A DNA stretch of 64,000 nt from positions 169,975,911-170,039,910 of the forward strand of contig JASDDO010000014.1 of NCBI GenBank assembly GCA_030015575.1, written 5' to 3'. The stretch is from Agapanthus africanus. Taxonomy: Eukaryota; Streptophyta; Magnoliopsida; Asparagales; Amaryllidaceae. The position numbers and the translations under genes were made by a program. The notes beneath the pieces were generated by a model. That model was not told the DNA's origin, did not search any database, and saw only the letters and a program-made list of their open reading frames with translations. This document shows, one piece after another, positions 21,166 through 31,706 of the stretch (position 1 is the first letter of the stretch; the number at the start of each line of letters is the position of its first letter).

Positions 21166-21860
21166 AGAAGGGCCAATCGAATGGAGCAAATTCAAGGAGT
21201 GCTTCTTGGACCATTATTTCCCTTCCACCGCCAAGGCAGAGATGGAAGAAAGATTCATCTTACTGAAGCAGAATGGCAGGCCCGTGGACATATATGTGGC
21301 AGAATTCAACCGTCTGAGCCAATTTGCTCCGTATATGGTTGCTTCAGAGGCCACCAGGGCCAGGCGCTTCTTACAGGGACTTGATTTTGAGCTACAGCAG
21401 TTGATCGTGTCACTCGAGTTGCAGACTTTTGCGCAAGTGCTTAACGCGGCACGAATTCAGGAGAAGCTAATCAAGCCCCAGTTCGAGTGATAGGAAGCCC
21501 CCAATTGTTCCAGCGTGTACTCATACACCGTCTCGAGGAGTCATACCAGTTCACAGGCCAGGGACGACGCAGATGAATCGTCCATTTGCGCCCCAGCATC
21601 GCCCCCAGAGTAAAACTTATTTTGCGGCTACTGCAACAAGGATGGGCATACCCAGAAGGACTGTCGCCGTGCCAAGGGACAATGTTTGATTTGTGGATCC
21701 AGCCAGCACCGAGTTAGTGGTTGCCCCGAGCGAACAGAGTTACAGGGAGGGTCTGGACCGTAGCAGCAGAAGTCATAGGAGTAGAGGCAACCCTACACAG
21801 GACGCGGTCAGGGACGGGCTTTCACCTTGACTGCCGAGCAGGCAGAGGCTTCAGGCTAAG
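21166..21860 (+). pseudogene. gag of element C (broken)
   Basis: Tekay Gag core is visible around 21206-21490 (AEMEERFILLKQNGRPVDIY, EFNRLSQFAPYM, RRFLQGL). Two zinc knuckles follow near 21620-21730 (CGYCNKDGHTQKDC and CLICGSSQHRVSGC). The knuckles are close to those in A and B, which links the pol-less family to this lineage. The N-terminal part and primer site are not seen. Confidence 0.8.
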
Positions 21861-22330
21861 TTGTTACAGGTATTATACTCGTTCATTCCATGCCAGCTAG
21901 AGTACTGTTTGATTCTGGAGCATCACACTGTTTTATATCTGCGCATTTCGTTGATACACACTCCATACCACATGAACCATTAACCAAGGGTTGGGAAATA
22001 CATACGGGTAATGGTGTTATAGTATCCAGTCGAGAATGTAGATCCTGTCCAGTTGTAGTGTGTGGCAGGGAATTCTATACGAATTTTCTTTTGATCGGAA
22101 CAGGCAGCTATGACGCAATTCTCGGAATGGATTGGATGAGTACATTCCATGCAATTATTGATTGCCGAGAAAGGAACGTGACCTTCCGCATTCCCAATCA
22201 CCCAGAGTTTATTTTCGAAGGCGGGAGCGAATCTTTGGAGCCAGCCAAGTTTAGAGCCAAGCCAAAAGAGTTGACAGCTATGGAGATTGATGAGAGTCCA
22301 GCCCCAGAGATTGTTCGGGATTTTCTGGAT
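21861..22330 (+). pseudogene. protease domain of element C
   Basis: Retropepsin-type aspartic protease: VLFDSGASHCFIS holds the active Asp, followed by IHTGNGVIVSSRECRSCPVVV and the flap/hydrophobic motif AILGMDWMSTFHAIIDC. It is cleaved from the polyprotein in Tekay elements. It sits between gag and RT as usual. Confidence 0.85.
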
Positions 22331-23660
22331 ATGTTCCCTGAAGACTTACCAGGTCTACCACCTCCGCACGTCTTGGAATTCTCGATTGATTTGATTCCAG
22401 GTACAGCACTAGTTTCCAAGGCCCCGTACAGAATGGCACCGGTTGAGTTGGTGGAATTGAAGAAGCAAATTGAAGAACTCCTGGAGAAAGGATGTATCCG
22501 ACCAAGTGCTTCACCGTGGGGTGCACCAGTTTTGTTGGTAAAAAAAAGGACGGATCGCTACGGATGTGCTTAGACTATCTGGAGCTGAACAAAGTCACGA
22601 TAAAGAACAAATACCCCATTCCGCGCATCGACGACTTATTTGATCAGCTAAGTGGGGCCAGAGTATTTTTGAAGTTGGATCTCCGTTCGGGCTATCACCA
22701 GATCAGAGTAGCGGCCGAGGATATATGCAAGACGGCTTTCAGGGCCCGATATGGGCATTATGAGTTCCTTGTGATGCCGTTCGGTGTTACCAATGCTCCA
22801 GCTATATTTATAGACCTGATGAATCGGGTATTTGTGAAGTACTTGGACACGTTTGTCGTTGTATTCATCGACGCCATACTAGTCTACTCTAAGACTCGAG
22901 AGGAGCACGTCGAACACTTGCGAACGGTATTACGAATTCTTCGGGAAGAGAAGCTGTATGTGAAATTGAGCAAGTGTGAGTTCTGGCTCGATAAGGTGCA
23001 GTTCTTGGGACACGTTGTTTCGGGCGAAGGCATCTCAGTGGACCCGGAAAAGATAGAATCTGTTAGAGATTGGCCAACACCGAAGTCAGTGGCCGAGATC
23101 AGAAGCTTCCTGGGACTGGCCAGATATTATCCACGGTTTGTTCAAGACTTTGCACGAGTCGCTGAATCCTTGACGAAGCTGACACGGAAGGATGAGCCGT
23201 ATGTATGGACGGAGGAGTGCACTCGGGATTTTGAGACACTGAAGCAGAAATTGACCACGGCGCCCATTCTTACAGTACCAGATAATTCCGGTGGGTTGGT
23301 GATACATAGCGGTGCTTCAGGGAAGGGCTTAGGCTGTGTTCTGATGCAGCACGGTCGGGTGGTTGCTTACGCCTCACGACATCTGAGGAATCACGAGAGG
23401 AACTACCCTACTCACGACTTGGAGTTAGCCGCAGTGGTTTTCGCATTGAAGATCTGGAGGCATTACCTATTAGGCGAGAAGGTAGAGGTGTACACAGATC
23501 ACAAGAGTCTGAAGTACGTCTTCACTCAGAAAGAACTGAATATGAGGCAGCGCCGATGGCTAGAGTTAATGGCGGACTATGACTTAGACTTACAGTATCA
23601 TCCGGGAAAAGTAAATGTTGTACCCGATGCACTCAGTCGCAAGCCAGCGGTCATGATGTT
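22331..23660 (+). pseudogene. reverse transcriptase and RNase H of element C
   Basis: RT landmarks are [52 protein letters not shown] and a catalytic-box region at about 22865 (VVFIDA, where the family usually has FIDD). RNase H follows, with [40 protein letters not shown] and [12 protein letters not shown], ending [18 protein letters not shown]. The order and sequences are typical of Tekay. The region belongs to a broken element. Confidence 0.87.
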
Positions 23661-23899
23661 GACCAGCCAGAGGAGCATCATTGAAGATTTCCAGAAGCTC
23701 GAGCTAGAGGTCGTTACGCCAAGTGCAATCAGACAGTTTTGGCAACTACAGGTGCAGTCTTCTCTTGTAGATCGCATCAAGGCTGCGCAACCTGATGATC
23801 CCCGATTGCAAAAGTTCAGAGAGCAGGTGGAAGCCGGGCTGAGAACAGACTTACTCATACATCAAGACGGTTCTCTGAGATTCGGTAGCAGACTCTGCG

Positions 23900-25185
23900 T
23901 ACCCAAAGGGGATGTTTGAGAAGAGGTACTAGCCGAGATTCATAGTTTAGCTTATTCTGTGCATTCAGGAGGCACGAAAATGTATCGAGATCTGAAGCAA
24001 CACTTTTGGTGGAATGGGAGGAAGCGGGAGATTGCACGGTTTATATCCAGATGTTTGGTATGTCAGCAAGTGAAGGCGAAACACCAGAGAATAGCTGGAC
24101 TGTTACAACCGCTTCAGATACCAGAATGGAAGTGGGAGTACATTACTATGGATTTTGTGACTGCCTTGCCACGGAGCCCTATAGGCAACAACGCCGTTTG
24201 GGTTATCGTCGACCGCCTAACGAAAGCTGCACACTTTATACCCTTCCAAGTGGGACAGTTGACAGAGTCGCTGGTGGAGAAATACATGCAAGAGATAATA
24301 CGACTTCATGGAGTTCCGGTCAGTATTGTGTCAGATCGAGACACCAGATTTGTTTCGCACTTTTAGAAGAGTTTACAGGAGAGTCTGGGTACCCGCCTCA
24401 AGTTCAGCACAGCGTATCATCCACAGACGGAAGGACAATCCGAGCGCACGATTCAGACGCTCGAGGATATGTTGAGGGCTTGTATGTTGGACTTCCAGGG
24501 TTCTTGGGAGGATCATCTGCATCTAGTTGAGTTTTCTTATAACAACAGTTACCAGGCTAGCATCCAGATGGCTCCTTTCGAAGCACTCTACGGGCGTAAA
24601 TGTCGATCCCCAATTTGTTGGGATGATGTGGGCGAACGAAAATTACTGGGCCCCGAACTCATTGTTCAGACGGTAGACAAAGTCCAAATGATCAGACGGC
24701 TCAAGATCGACATAAGAGTTGGGCGGATGCCAGCAGGAGAGCACTAGAATTAGAAGTCGGAGATCACGTATTCCTGAAGATTTCCCCTACCCGCGGAGTT
24801 ATCAAGTTTGGAGGTCGCGGGAAACTCAGTCCCCGCTTCATTGGACCTTTTGAGGTGCTAGAGCGAGTAGGAGAAATGGACTATCGACTCGTCTTGCCTC
24901 CGTCGCTAGCTGGTGTGCACAATACCTTCCACGTATCTCAGTTGCGGCGTTATGTTCGGGATGAGAGCCATGTTCTGGATAATTCGGAGTTAGCTTTGGG
25001 CACTGACCTGTCCTACGAGGAGCAGCCTACCACCATCTTCGACCGCTGAGAGAAAGTGCTGAAGAATAAGGTCATTCCGTTAGTCCGAGTGTCTTGGGGC
25101 GGTCGTTCCCTAGAAGAATCTACCTAGGAGCATGAGGAAGATATCCGTGCCCGTTTTCCACATCTGTTTGTGTAGTGCTGTTGTT
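23900..25185 (+). pseudogene. integrase and chromodomain of element C (broken)
   Basis: The zinc-binding part is near 23940-24070 (HSGGTKMYRDLKQHFWW, CLVCQQVKA). The catalytic core has ITMDFVTALPRSP, IVDRLTKAAHFIP and VSDRDTRFVSHF. The C-terminal part has RVGEMDYRLVLPPSLAGVHN and FHVSQLRRYV. At about 25010-25175 a CHROMO-like tail (VIPLVRVSWGGRSLEE...HEEDIRARFPHLF) marks the chromovirus branch, where it is thought to steer insertion to certain chromatin. Confidence 0.85.
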
Positions 25186-25204
25186 TCATTGTCTCTTTTT
25201 TTAA

Positions 25205-25239
25205 AATTTCGAGGACGAAATTTTGTAAGGAGGGTATGA
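25205..25239 (+). other. polypurine tract region of C
   Basis: TTTCGAGGACGAAATTTTG then TAAGGAGGGTATGA, directly before the 3' LTR. It is the same ending as in A and is used to start plus-strand DNA in this group. Confidence 0.75.
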
Positions 25240-25612
25240 TGTAAATTCCCAGTTCCGTAAATACAAAAATTGTCCCCTTGAATGTTTTCAAATTTTCTCT
25301 ACAATTTTTGTGTATGAATTTAGATGCTTGTGGTTATTTTTAATTCTGAAAATTTATTTTTCTAAACAAATAATCCCAGCCCAGCCCATACCTAACCCCA
25401 ACCCAACCATAAATCCCCGTGCCCATACCCGACCCGGCCCCGTGCCCCAAACCCGACCCGCCTTCCTTCTTCCCCACTCCCTCCTATCTTTTCCCGCTTC
25501 TTTTCTCTCCCACGACGTCGCTCCCATGTTGCTATCGCCCCCGCTCCTCGTCACCCCACGTCCCCACTCCTCGACCTCGTCTCTCTAACTCTCTCTCTCC
25601 CCCTCACTCTCG
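25240..25612 (+). repeat. 3' LTR of C, left part before insertion D
   Basis: It starts TGTAAATTCCCAG, becomes CT-rich, and ends in the target site TCTCG (25608-25612) of D. Confidence 0.85.
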
Positions 25613-25948
25613 TGTTGGGGTAAAAATTTACACCCCGGTTGACCAAGTCAAAATCAAAGTCAACCCCAAGCCAAGTGGGCCCAAGCCCAGATCCAGTGGG
25701 CCCATGCCCAGGTCGAGCCCGAACATGAAGCGGCCGGCCTCCCCCCATGCCAAGATAAAAATTTTGTAATAAATAATTTTGTTGTATTTCTTTTATTTTA
25801 TTTTATGGATAAATGTAAGAAAAATAGGCATAAAGCCAAATTTTTGTAAAGCCCATGGCTTATGTGCAAAAAGAAATGGCACATGAGGCATGGGATAGAC
25901 AAAATGCCATTTTGTGAAGCCCAAGGGGCTATGTGTAAAGTGTACAGC

Positions 25949-25957
25949 CTATAAAGG
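25949..25957 (+). promoter_or_regulatory. candidate TATA box of the LTR of D
   Basis: CTATAAAGG, 337 bp into the LTR, identical in the 3' LTR at 48854-48862. A pyrimidine-rich start-like stretch follows about 30 bp on. Inference. Confidence 0.5.
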
Positions 25958-26340
25958 CAAAGATAATGAAATATCTCAACAACTTTTTTCTCTCCCTAAA
26001 TTTTTTTTCAGATCTGAGATCTTTTCTCCTTCTTCAAGGTTCCAAAACCTTCTTCTTTCTTTTGAATTAAATCAAGAGTTTTACTCTTCTTTTTATAAAA
26101 CAAATTAGTTTTTCACCACAAAACCCATAAAGGGGAACTCAGATCTTCCATTAGATCTCAAAAAGAAGAGATTTTTAAAAAAAATCCCATATCTCTTGAT
26201 ATTCAAGATCCAGCTAATAGAGGAGGAAGAAGAAGAACCCCTCCCATTAACCCCAAAAAAACACACTTAGGAGTCCAACTCCACTTTGATTTCTCTTCCG
26301 AGAATCTTTTCAGGCTAAAAGCCTCTTTTTCTCTCCGGCG

Positions 26341-26885
26341 CTCAAGCGCAGAGAGCCCACGTGCCGACACGTGGCGCGCTTGCGCTTAAGCGCTCATCGC
26401 TTAAGCGCAAAGCGCCTACGTGCCGACACGTGGCGCGCTTGCGTTATAGCGCCCTGCAATCAAGCGCAAAGCGCCCGCGTGCCGACACGTGGCGCGCTTG
26501 CGCTACAGCGCCCTGCGCTCAAGCGCAAGGCGTCCACGAGCCGACACGTGGCGCGCTTGCGCTCAAGCGCCAGCGTTCGAGCGCAAGTTGCCCCTGTGCC
26601 GACAGGTGGCGCATTTGCGCTCAAGCGCCAGCGCTCGAGCGCAAGTCGCCCCTGTGCCGACACGTGGCGCGCTTGCGCTCAAGCGACGGCGCTCGAACGC
26701 AAGTCGCCCCTGTGCCGACACGTGGCTCACTTGCGCTCAAGCGCCGGCGTTCGAGCGCAAGTCGCCCCTGTGCCGACACGTGACGCGCTTGTGCTCAAGC
26801 GCCCAGCGCTCAAGCACAGAGCGCCCACGTGCCGACACGTAGCACTCTAGCGCCCGAGCGCACAGCACCTAGGCGCACAGCGCCC
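26341..26885 (+). repeat. 59-bp G-box array in the 5' LTR of D
   Basis: About nine units of near 59 bp, each with GCCGACACGTGGCGCGCTTG and GCGCTCAAGCGC. About nine CACGTG cores are present. It is repeated in the 3' LTR (49250-49800). Ala/Arg-rich reading frames on both strands are artefacts of the repeat. Confidence 0.9.
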
Positions 26886-27397
26886 AAGGTGCTGCCCCCA
26901 CGCATCCTTTGGATGCCTTTTCCCCCTCCTTTTTTTATACATATATATATATGTATATATATATATACACATGTATACATATACACGCACACATACTCCA
27001 AGACACTGTCCCTGTTAGAAAAAATTTCTAACGGGGCGCTGCCCCGCACCCCGCAAGGGGGCTGCTAGCCTCCTTGACCCCCAGCCTGCTATCCGGGTAG
27101 CGGGACCCCCGTAAAAACTCTGCGTAGTTCCCGATATATCCAAAACCCCCTTTCCAAACACAACACACGTACACTGCACATTGAGTTCGCATAACCAGTT
27201 TAACCCGTTAATCGGAGGTTTCCTCGCCCCAAAGGCGAGGGGTAATTAACGGCCGCTTAGTCCGCGGCTGCCGGAGATTCGGATCACCACAATCAATAAA
27301 CCCCGGCCTACCCTAGGCAGGGGGAATCTGTAGTACGCCTGACAAGCGTGCGCGCATTCCCATCTCATTAGGGTGACGAAAAACACCCTACAGATTT

Positions 27398-27415
27398 TGG
27401 CACGCCCGGTGGGAC
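27398..27415 (+). other. primer binding site of D
   Basis: TGGCACGCCCGGTGGGAC, five bases after the LTR, identical to that of K. Confidence 0.85.
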
Positions 27416-27532
27416 CAATCTCTCCTCCCATATTTCGGGTTAAACGTTCATGCGAACTCAATCAATATACATATCGATTGCCTATACTGAAATGATATTT
27501 TTTTTTCCGTGCAGCATTCAACCTTCGACGAC

Positions 27533-28462
27533 AATGTCTCCCCAGACGAATTCAGCTTCCAACGTGACCCCGATTCCGTACGTGGTCAAGATCAATGCTC
27601 GTGTGGTTCTCCCCGCAAGCCTTAGTCGACAGTGGGAGGAACCGCCCCGCCAGTTTGGCTCCGTCATCATCTACCCTGCCGGAAGCGCTCATCTGGCGGA
27701 AATCTCGGCGGAACAGGTGTCCAAGCCGGTCCCAAGGGCAAGAGGCCGAATGTTGTGATTGCTAAGGCACCACAACCGAAACTTAAGATGGTGTCTGAAC
27801 GACTCCCTGGCGCTCCAGCTGGGGGCAAGACTTCCGGTGCGAAGGGCAACATCAAATGTCGCGGACGAGCTCAGGCGATGACTCCAACAAATGCGCAATC
27901 GAGCATATCTCCAAGGCCCTCCATCGCCCGGTTTGCGGCGTCTTCCCAAAGAGCCGAAGTCTGCCAGGCGCTTAGAACATAAAAGTTAAGGCAGAAGCGG
28001 CTCAGGTATCGAGCCAACAAGAGGGCCAGGGCTTCGGCCAAATGGAATTGTGTGAAGTTCCAAGTGCAGGGTTGCCCTGCGACAACGGCTGAGTCGGACG
28101 TAAGAATCAACAATTCCTTCGAGCCTCTGAAGTGGGTTCAGAAAAATGCCATGACCACCAGAATCAAGAAGACAGCGGTCCGAACAGTGCTACAAAGAGA
28201 CGTGTCCCAGCCCCAACAGAAAAAGTATGACACTGTCTCTTCAAGGGTCTATCAGGCGCTCTGTGCCGCACGAAAGCAGCGGGGCAAATCCAGAAAAGAA
28301 GCGCCAGCACCATTCAAGAACCTGGTTAGGCCAGCCGCCTTCAATCGACTACCAGCTACCGAAGCAAGGGGGTCAAGACAGCGATCCGTGAAATCAGCCG
28401 CCAATGATAGAAAGACATCCGGATATATCATCCATACGGTCTATATGGCGGGCGGGCGCTGA
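27533..28462 (+). pseudogene. ORF1 remnant of element D (broken)
   Basis: It occupies the ORF1 position between primer site and gag. It opens MSPQTNSASNVTPIPYVVK, and its last third is clearly related to ORF1 of K: NSFEPLKWVQKN against NSFELLRRVCKN, SSRVYQALCAARK against SSRIYKVWRRVQ, and YIIHTVYMAGG against MIVHTVYVASG. The SVFxRL motifs of K were not found here. It is broken, with about two interruptions. Function unknown. Confidence 0.6.
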
Positions 28463-28463
28463 T

Positions 28464-31400
28464 TGTTAGAATACGAGCGTATTCAAGTTCTAGTTTAAAT
28501 ACCGCAATCAAGACGGTTTCGCACGTCGCTAGCCGGTTGAGTACGGGTCGTCCGCAGGGAGATGAGAATCTTTTTCTATGTGTTTTTCGACGAGTTAAGT
28601 CCGGTTGTTCAGATTTTGTTTGTAGTTATCTAAGTGTTGAGTTGATATTTAAAGAGAGCATGTTAGGGTTAGGATTAGGTTAGTTTGAGTTAGGAGTCTC
28701 CACATCTTTCGTTGCCCTTCTTAATATCGTGTTACGGTAATCGGCAACAACGGGGATTAGCACGACTAGGAAGGACTTTGCGAGTATAAGCTAGGCTTTC
28801 CAACGCATAAGTCTTCCTTTTGGTGCTTGTCCGTCCGTTCTTGGCTCTTAGCCATAACCTCCGGTTAATCCAACCACAACCGGTCTCACTACGGAATCAC
28901 CGCTATCATGTAGGATAGGGTGCCGTAAGGAGCGGATTGTGGTTCAATTAACGGGAGTTGATTTAAGTTGTTGGGCAAGGAAAGAGTGAGAGAGATTTCC
29001 TTCTCTCAAACTTCCCTTATCCTACCCTAACAAGTATAAAACTACTCACACTTCATAATACGGAAAAATAAAACAAACAAAAGAGGAAGATAGAAAGAAG
29101 GAGACTAGAAGAATACGACTAACTATTTGCGACCTCACCTTGGCGAGGATCAAGCGTAAGTATCATGGTCGTATGAATGATAAAGAAAAAGAGAGAAGAA
29201 AGAAACAATCAAGCAAATAACAACAACTACTTAACAATTAAAATTACAACAAATTACAACAAGTAAAGAAAGAGACAAGCATGATAATAAAAATGGTCTT
29301 CTTTATTCATCACTCTTCACTCAAAAGCTCACTACAAGTTTAATGGAGAAGAGGTGAGAAGAGGAAGAAGAACAACACTAAAACTAGGCAAAATGAAAAT
29401 ACAAAGTTGGACCTTCTCTTCACAGAATTCTGGGGTATTTATAGGGTGAGAAATGAGAATCTAGGGCAACAATACGGGGCCATATGAAAGGACCAGAGTG
29501 CCCCCAAAATTTCTGCGCAATTGGCGCCAAGATGGCCGCGGAAGCGCGGCCAAGACCCCCCTTTGGCCGCGCTTCTGCGGCCGTTTAGAGGAATTGGGCT
29601 TGGGGATTTCTTGTGGTGGCCTGATCTGCAGTGTACTTCATTCTGGTACATATATTTTCTCAGTTTGGCTCCCCGATTTTTCCAGAATTTCTGTTGAGGG
29701 AAAGGTGGACTTTTTGTCAAGATTTTGTCATGATTTGCCTCGAGCTCCGCGTAGATCTCTTGGATTTTGTGCTACCATTGAGCCTTGTGCATGAGAATGA
29801 CATTGATTTGATCTTTTGTCTTCCTATTGATATCTGGCAACATACGGATGAAGAGCAGAGACCGTGTTTTTATCTGTGGTTGGCAGGAACCCGGATTCTT
29901 TCGTGTTTTCCATGAATTTCACCGTTTTGGAACCGAGAACCTGTATCCTGCAATTGACTAGCAAACACGGCTCAAGAGTATCTACGGATATGCAATGTGA
30001 TAAAAATTGGGCGGTATGAAAATGCAAAAATCTGATATGAACAAATACCCCCAAACTTATCATTTGCTCGTCCCGAGCAAAGTCCATTTATTCACAAAAA
30101 AATTTCCTAACCTCACTTTCGCAGGGAACGCGATTGCACTGAGCATGTGCAACAAGCCGTTAAACATCTAGGTGTCCCTAGTAGGAGGAGTGTTGTCTCC
30201 TGAGGGTTTTCAGCGGATATTACCCACAAAATCCGGTCAAGTTGGTTTGTAAAAATGACTAAGTTTCAAACCCTAAAGTTTTGTTTTAGAAAATAAAAAT
30301 TCTATAATCCTAAGTCTAGACCATCGAACCTTTATTTTTCACACCTCGCTTCATATTTAACTACAGGTTTTATATGTCTTTACGTGCAGTGCAAATAGTG
30401 TCGTTAAGTTCCAGAAGGATCGATTAAAGTCATCATGTCGCACAATAAAGCCCAGATAACAATTTTAAAAGGATCACATAAGTTTTATAACGAGTTAAGC
30501 ATTTTTCAAGTTTCGTTTTCCAGTAAGGTTTCAACTTGAGAATTTCTATCTTCCTTAACAGGAAACTAAGTCGTATTTTTCACTCCACCTTTTTCTTGTT
30601 TTCATTTCATACACACCTCTGTGAACGTGCAATAGTCTTTATCAAAGAGTAAAACCTTCATATCTCCGTTAAATTTTTTTTTATAAAAGTCTGTCTTTTA
30701 TCAAGATTATTCTCACACAAAGAACCGTTAGGAATTTTAACTCGGAGAGAACACTTGCTTGACTTTGTTTGAAACTGGACTTTCTAGGCTTCTTAGCGAG
30801 CTTTGGGCCAATGCACCCAAACCAGTTGGTTTTAGGGCATTAGGTGTAGAAACACCCCAGCGGACTTAATTACTCAAGTTACCTAGGTCCAAAAACAAAA
30901 GACAGTTGGGCGTGAAAATCAGATGATTTAATACGAACGGAGATATAACCGGCAGTTCAATTATTCTTTTTTTTTTGGATAAAAGACGTGTTTAGTGAGT
31001 TTGGTGTGTAATCATTCCAATCAAGTTTCCGATGGGTTATTTTTCAGACTTAGCTCCGATTACGGCCTCAATAATATTCCTTCATATTCGCTTTACTTCA
31101 TAAACTATTCTTGACATTACTTATTTCAGAACAAACCTATTTGATCCTCAGAAAATCATTTATCTGTTTAAAAGTTTAAACATGAAAGACTTGTCATCTA
31201 ATTCCCAAAATCTTACGACACGTGTAGTGTGATGTAAAGACGTATATCAGCTATAGTTAACTTCAAAGGAGAGTTATCTTTCAGGTTTTCAAAATCCAAA
31301 CATAAGATCTAGTTCGAATGTTGAATCAGAGTTCTTCCACAAGCTAACTTGACAAAAAAGTTTTTATATTTTTAGAAAATTTTCAAATTTTTATGGATTT

Positions 31401-31630
31401 TATGGATATTAATATGCAGATGCAAAATATACATATGAATGCGAAGGTAAGAAATGCGTACCGAGCGTACCCCCAAACTTAAACTGGACAGTGTCCTCAC
31501 TGTTGTAGCATGAAGAGAGCAGTTGGAAGGTTCAAAATTGTCGGTTAGTGATACACAAATTTTTATTTGTTTTTTGTTTTTAAAGAAAAGAAAAAGAATA
31601 TACACAAATATAAACAAAATGGTTTGTACA
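28464..31630 (-). repeat. 3' LTR of H (left copy)
   Basis: It starts TGTTAGAATACG. The right edge is placed at GGTTTGTACA (31630) because a G-rich purine tract (AAGTTTGGGGGTA on the minus strand) lies directly outside; that edge is inferred. Bases 28464-30666 pair with 38899-41101. The LTR holds a TATA candidate, a 20-bp inverted repeat (29534-29582) and no supported gene. Confidence 0.75.
29436..29443 (-). promoter_or_regulatory. candidate TATA box, left LTR of H
   Basis: The minus strand reads CCCTATAAATACCCC, a textbook plant TATA context, identical at 39871-39878 in the other LTR. Confidence 0.62.
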
Positions 31631-31706
31631 TACCCCCAAACTTATTTGGAACAGTGTCCACTGTTCTTGGCTGGATAACCGAAGTTTGGAGGTAAGCAGA
31701 GGAAGA

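Larger units (their letters stand above)
25613..27392 (+). repeat. 5' LTR of D (1780 bp)
   Basis: It runs from TGTTGGGGTAAAAATT to AAACACCCTACA and is paired with 48518-50314. It contains a TATA candidate (25949-25957), an array of G-box units, a TA-rich microsatellite (about 26938-26970) and, near its end, a run of perfect hairpin-like repeats (27014-27032, 27033-27045, 27222-27240, 27306-27318). Confidence 0.93.

Noticed and set aside
26361-26850. Ala/Arg/Pro-rich frames in the GCGC arrays (also 49266-49790)
   Set aside because: They occur in several frames on both strands and come from the GC-rich G-box units of the LTR.
26935-26990. TA-rich runs (also 38781-38803 and 49858-49885) as regulatory elements
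   Set aside because: Simple microsatellites without any further signal.
30667-31706. Envelope-like ORF downstream of Athila pol
   Set aside because: No open frame of suitable size or motif on the element strand; the stretch is mostly LTR by my boundary.
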